A stretch of 64,000 nt of DNA, from positions 148,670,197 through 148,734,196 of the forward strand of contig CM060924.1 in assembly GCA_030737875.1 (NCBI GenBank), written 5' to 3'. Shown here in pieces: positions 60,446-64,000 of the stretch. Every line of letters begins with the position of its first letter. Positions within the stretch are counted from its first letter, which is position 1. Both the position numbers and the translations under genes were made by a program. The notes under the pieces were generated by a model. That model made no database searches and had not been told where the DNA came from. It saw only the letters and a program-made list of their open reading frames with translations. This DNA is from Allium sativum (taxonomy: Eukaryota > Streptophyta > Magnoliopsida > Asparagales > Amaryllidaceae).

Positions 60446-62029
60446 AATAGAATTTCGTCCCCAAATTACCAAGGTAGAAAAATGCTACGAACTCTATATT
60501 ATACCCAGGTCAAAAATCCTTTATTTAATTTCTTAATTTCGTTTTTTAATAGAACTGATTAATCCTAATTAAAAATTAATTCCTTCTTATTAACAAATAC
60601 TTCCAGAAATTCTGAAAATTTCTTAACATCTTAAATTCTCGGAGAATTTCGCCAGTATCTCCTCTGTACGGTTCATTTGGTACTACTACAACTTGTCTGT
60701 TTGGGCTTTCTCCAATCTAAAAGAAAATTAAACCGCCAAGTGGCTTTTCAAAGTAGCTCAAAAATGTCATACCCAAATATAATGTAAACTTATACCTTTT
60801 TATCGGACATTCAACTCTTTTCTATTCCATTTGCTGCCCTACCAACTTATACAGATGCATTTCAATTTGATCTCCAATCAACTTATTCTTCATTCTAATC
60901 ATTCGCTTATGCTTAAGCCAAATTCTAGTTCAAACTCCAATTCAAACTCTTACTCACTAATCAAATTTCATAACCTAGTTCGGTTTCATTCCAAAAATCT
61001 TATTTCACCAGTTCAATTACACTGCCAAGTTAAATCCTATTCTAATACGATTTCCATTTAGCAGGCTTCAATTCAATTCCAATTTTATTTAACTTAAATT
61101 TTGAGTTAAATTCTAATCTATTCATTCACTTTTATTATTTTAATCAATTTAACTCCATAGGTTAAATTTAAATTTCTGAATTTTAAATTCCTGGGTCTTA
61201 TTTCAAATCAGTATGTAATCATAGATGCATAATAACAACAATTCAAAATATTTGAATTTCTAAACACTTATTTCCCCAAATAACTCAAAACAAAACCTTT
61301 GGTAGTATTCCGTCACTTGGAAACTCGAAAAGGAACACTGATAATGCGGACATCGTCATCAGAATTTATTTTCCAGTGATCAAAGTGAGTTCAATACTAT
61401 ATTACTTTCAAAATTTTATTTTAAAACACTTCCATTTTTAATTTTACTTCAAAATATCTTTCACAACATTTAGAAAACAATTTAAGATCTCCCAGGATTT
61501 TAAAATTCCCATATATTTAATCCAAACATTATTTACAAAACCTTTCTAAGTTTCTAGACTTTTATTTCAATTCTGGTTTTTAAATTCAGATTTAGTTCAT
61601 CTAAGTTTGCATATTATACTTATATAATATTTCGATTGGTTATTTATATAACCAACTCAATTATAAATCTTTATTTGATCATAATAACAATTAACACATC
61701 GAATATACTATAATAATCTCAAGATATATACTTCATTTATATCAAAATATATTTTGGGTAAAATTGTATTATTTACCCAGCTTTTTAAACAATATTTTGT
61801 CAAATAATCTGTTCAAGAGTTTAGAAACACCTATCGATACAACTTGCAATCCAGTATTGACCAGAATTCATAAACCACTCGCCAAACCAATCAACACAGT
61901 ATAAAACAGTTTTTATATCAATTTACAAATACACACTCATATATATCAGCTCAAACTCAATCTAGAGTATTACTAAATCCATCTCTACTGAGTCATGCCA
62001 CAGAGTCAAGGTAATCACTTAACCTCCAG

Positions 62030-62041
62030 CTCTGATACCAA
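62030..62041 (-). promoter_or_regulatory. Primer-binding site, element 5
   Basis: GCTCTGATACCA on the plus strand, two bases from the LTR; perfect to initiator-Met tRNA. Confidence 0.93.
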
Positions 62042-62043
62042 CT

Positions 62044-64000
62044 GTAACGGCCCAAAAATCCATACCAACTTGAGCTGATAATTATCCTACACATTCAACT
62101 CAAAGTGCACGGAAATTCAGATCATTAATAGAAAGAAATAAGAGGATGAGAAAGAAAAGATAGAACTAATAGAATAGAATAGAAGAAGAAGAACACAGCT
62201 GAACATAATCAGAGTAAACACGAATCTCATAGCGGAACAAATAAAATATATTATATAACATAAATGGGAAATACAAATCTGTTTTTTATATACGTACCAT
62301 ATCATAGTACAACATAACATTTGATACAGCGGAAATAACTCTAAATAACTAACAGTGAAGACTCCTGCTTTAAGCTCCTCCAAGTGTATCTGTAAAGCCT
62401 GAAACACTTGACTACCCATACAAATTTGGGCACCCAAGAGTTTAGGGAAAACAAACAAAATAAACTTTGGGTCAGTCATGGGGCTGGTGTGAGTAAATTC
62501 CAACCATACTGTTTAACTTTTGAAAATCCTATGAAAAAAACAAAGATAATAGTAAGACCAGACCACACATAAACATGGACGGTTTTTACCCAATATATTT
62601 TGATATCAAAATCCTGTGATATTTTGATAATGTCTAATCAAATAAATAACCAAATAGTAGAACGCTTGCATCTCACACTCTACATACATTGTATAAAATC
62701 AAAAACTGCAGGGAGCTTATTGGAGATTGGATTCCAACTATGATAAGGTATGGGACCACCTGCCGATAGTGTATCTCTAGAGGAAAATAAACTAGGTTCA
62801 ACAAGAACGTCTTGCAACCCGGCCCACACATGACCGACCACTCATTTTGCTTGAGTGTATCGAATGTATACCACCAACGGTTGGGCTCAAACCACCGTTT
62901 CCAAAAAAGGGACAGCATCGAAATAAATTAAAGAAGTAAAAGTAATTTCTCTAGATAGGAGATAATACACCCTAATGGGAGCAACCCACATAGCCATGCC
63001 GCCTGCCCGATTTTTGTCATTTCCCGGTTGTGAAGCTTGAGGCTACGTTTATCTTTTAGAAAATCTGGCCACCATACACTTTGAATGCCACATCGTCTAA
63101 CCCGTCAAATGACTAGTTGATCTTCCCAAAAATATTATGGGTATAAAATCTAAGAGAAACGAATTTCTCCACCGCCAGACGTAATACCTTGAAAAGATCG
63201 TCTTATGTGACCGTTAGGAATACTTTGTCAGACATTCGTCCATACAAGTTGTCCTGGGACTGGACAAACAGAAAACACCATTCTGGAACATGACGACCCT
63301 TGCATTTCACTCTGTCTTCAATTGTCTTCAACATAATCAAATTCGCAGCGCTTATGCCTATACGGAGTGCTATTCGGATAATAGATCCAACCGGTCTCTC
63401 CTTATTTACAATGAGGGTCAAAATACTTCGACAGTCGGTTATTTAACTATCGAAGTAAAAACAACATCCAGTCAATTGTACATCTAAACATCACACAACC
63501 ACATGCGCTTTTATTTAACGTTCGTTTTTATTATTCAAATTCCCATATCTTACTAGATATTTCTCAAACCCCGTTTTAGCACTTTCACACTTCTTGGAAA
63601 AAATTCTCAGTTATTATAAACTCTTATTCTTATATTTCTTTGGACAATATCGTTACTTATTACTTTAGAATAAGTGGATTTTAAACCAAATTGTTTTCAT
63701 TCCCTAGAGAGTAGTGCTATATATGAAAATCATGCTTAAGCTTGGTTAACAGTGTTAATTTATCGTTATATTTCAAACTTGTCATACGCTGTAATATTCC
63801 CCTTTATAACAAATCTCGACATAACAGTCACGCTTAAGCCTGGTCAACAACGTTATTTTATCGTTGTAGTTCAAATACTTGCAATACGCTGCTATATTCC
63901 ACTTTATACTAATCTTGACATCTCTTTCCGTTACAAAAATCTTGACATCTCTTTGTGTTACAAACAAATACCATCCCTCGATAATCGTGAAGCCGTTCAA
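62044..64000 (-). repeat. 5' LTR of element 5, partial (window end)
   Basis: TGTAACGGCCCAAAAATCC on; collinear with 41529-42457 joined to 55608-56640, which shows the unfilled insertion site of element 4 at about 62970. The last 220 bases match 56411-56631 without a difference that I can see. Acceptor-like CAG at 62392-62390, CAGTC block at 62470-62490. Confidence 0.88.

Larger units (their letters stand above)
60433..62043 (-). other. Interior of element 5: 1.6 kb, non-coding
   Basis: On the minus strand it runs from the PBS (62041-62030) to the purine tract AAGGGGGAAGGAA (60445-60433), preceded by TTTGGGGACGAAATTC, the same box as in element 1. No coding domain; the Ser/Asn-rich 76-codon frame at 60831-61061 is low-complexity. 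Confidence 0.85.
41529..64000 (-). mobile_element. Element 5: large non-autonomous (LARD-like) retrotransposon
   Basis: The left (3') LTR is 41529-42457 plus 55608-60432, split by element 4; the interior is 60433-62043; the right (5') LTR starts at 62044 and passes the window end. On the minus strand the order is LTR, PBS, interior, purine tract, LTR. Net LTR length is about 5.75 kb, the interior 1.6 kb with no gag or pol signal. PBS and purine-tract box match those of Tekay-type elements, so it could use their machinery. The five bases to its left are GTTAA (41524-41528); the right partner is outside. Confidence 0.85.

Overview
The window is repeat-rich nuclear DNA of a flowering plant, probably a eudicot; I cannot name the species. 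Nearly all of it is long terminal repeat (LTR) retrotransposons inserted into one another. No intact host gene, tRNA, rRNA or CRISPR array was found. Evidence for plant Ty3/gypsy elements: primer-binding sites matching the 3' end of initiator-Met tRNA (TGGTATCAGAGC), purine tracts after a 'GGGGACGAAAT' box, LTR ends TGTAAC…GTTACA, 5-bp target-site duplications, and broken gag, protease, RT, RNase H, integrase and chromodomain-like segments of Tekay/Del type.

Layout. Element 1 (+) fills 1-13712: the 5' LTR lies just outside the window, the coding interior is decayed, and the 3' LTR is 9911-13712. It is split by a minus-oriented LTR-type insertion at 1709-7864 (TSD TTGAG). 13713-16824 is older flank holding a plus-oriented LTR fragment and unrecognised AT-rich DNA with a few exon-like open segments. 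Element 7 (-), an LTR, starts at 16825 and runs to 32906. It is split by the complete element 2 (+, 20238-31120, TSD TCACC). Element 3 (+, LTR 32907-35844, then gag and protease) landed in the last bases of element 7 and is cut at 37535 by element 6 (-). Element 6 is cut at 41528 by element 5 (-), and element 5 is cut at 42457 by element 4 (-, 42458-55602, imperfect TSD CAAAT/CTAAT). Element 5 resumes at 55608, has its interior at 60433-62043 and its second LTR from 62044 past the window end. This is a five-deep stack: 7 > 3 > 6 > 5 > 4.

Two groups of elements work together. The plus-strand elements (1, 2, 3) carry protein-coding remnants and LTRs of 2.9-3.9 kb. The minus-strand elements 4 and 5 have LTRs of about 5.8-6.1 kb around only 1.0 and 1.6 kb of non-coding interior, but keep the same type of primer site and purine tract. 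They look like large non-autonomous derivatives (LARD-like) moved in trans by Tekay-type relatives. Elements 1 and 2 share the same gag and RT defects, so they too probably spread as non-coding passengers.

The most interesting signal is inside the LTRs. In both groups a TATA box is followed by a GTGAG-type splice donor and, 2.8-5 kb later but still inside the LTR, by a 3' splice-site-like sequence. In most families the donor sits in a small inverted repeat whose two arms change together. The putative intron of the plus family also holds arrays of hairpins, one with a compensatory base change. This suggests a structured, possibly spliced LTR leader; it is inferred from sequence only and untested.
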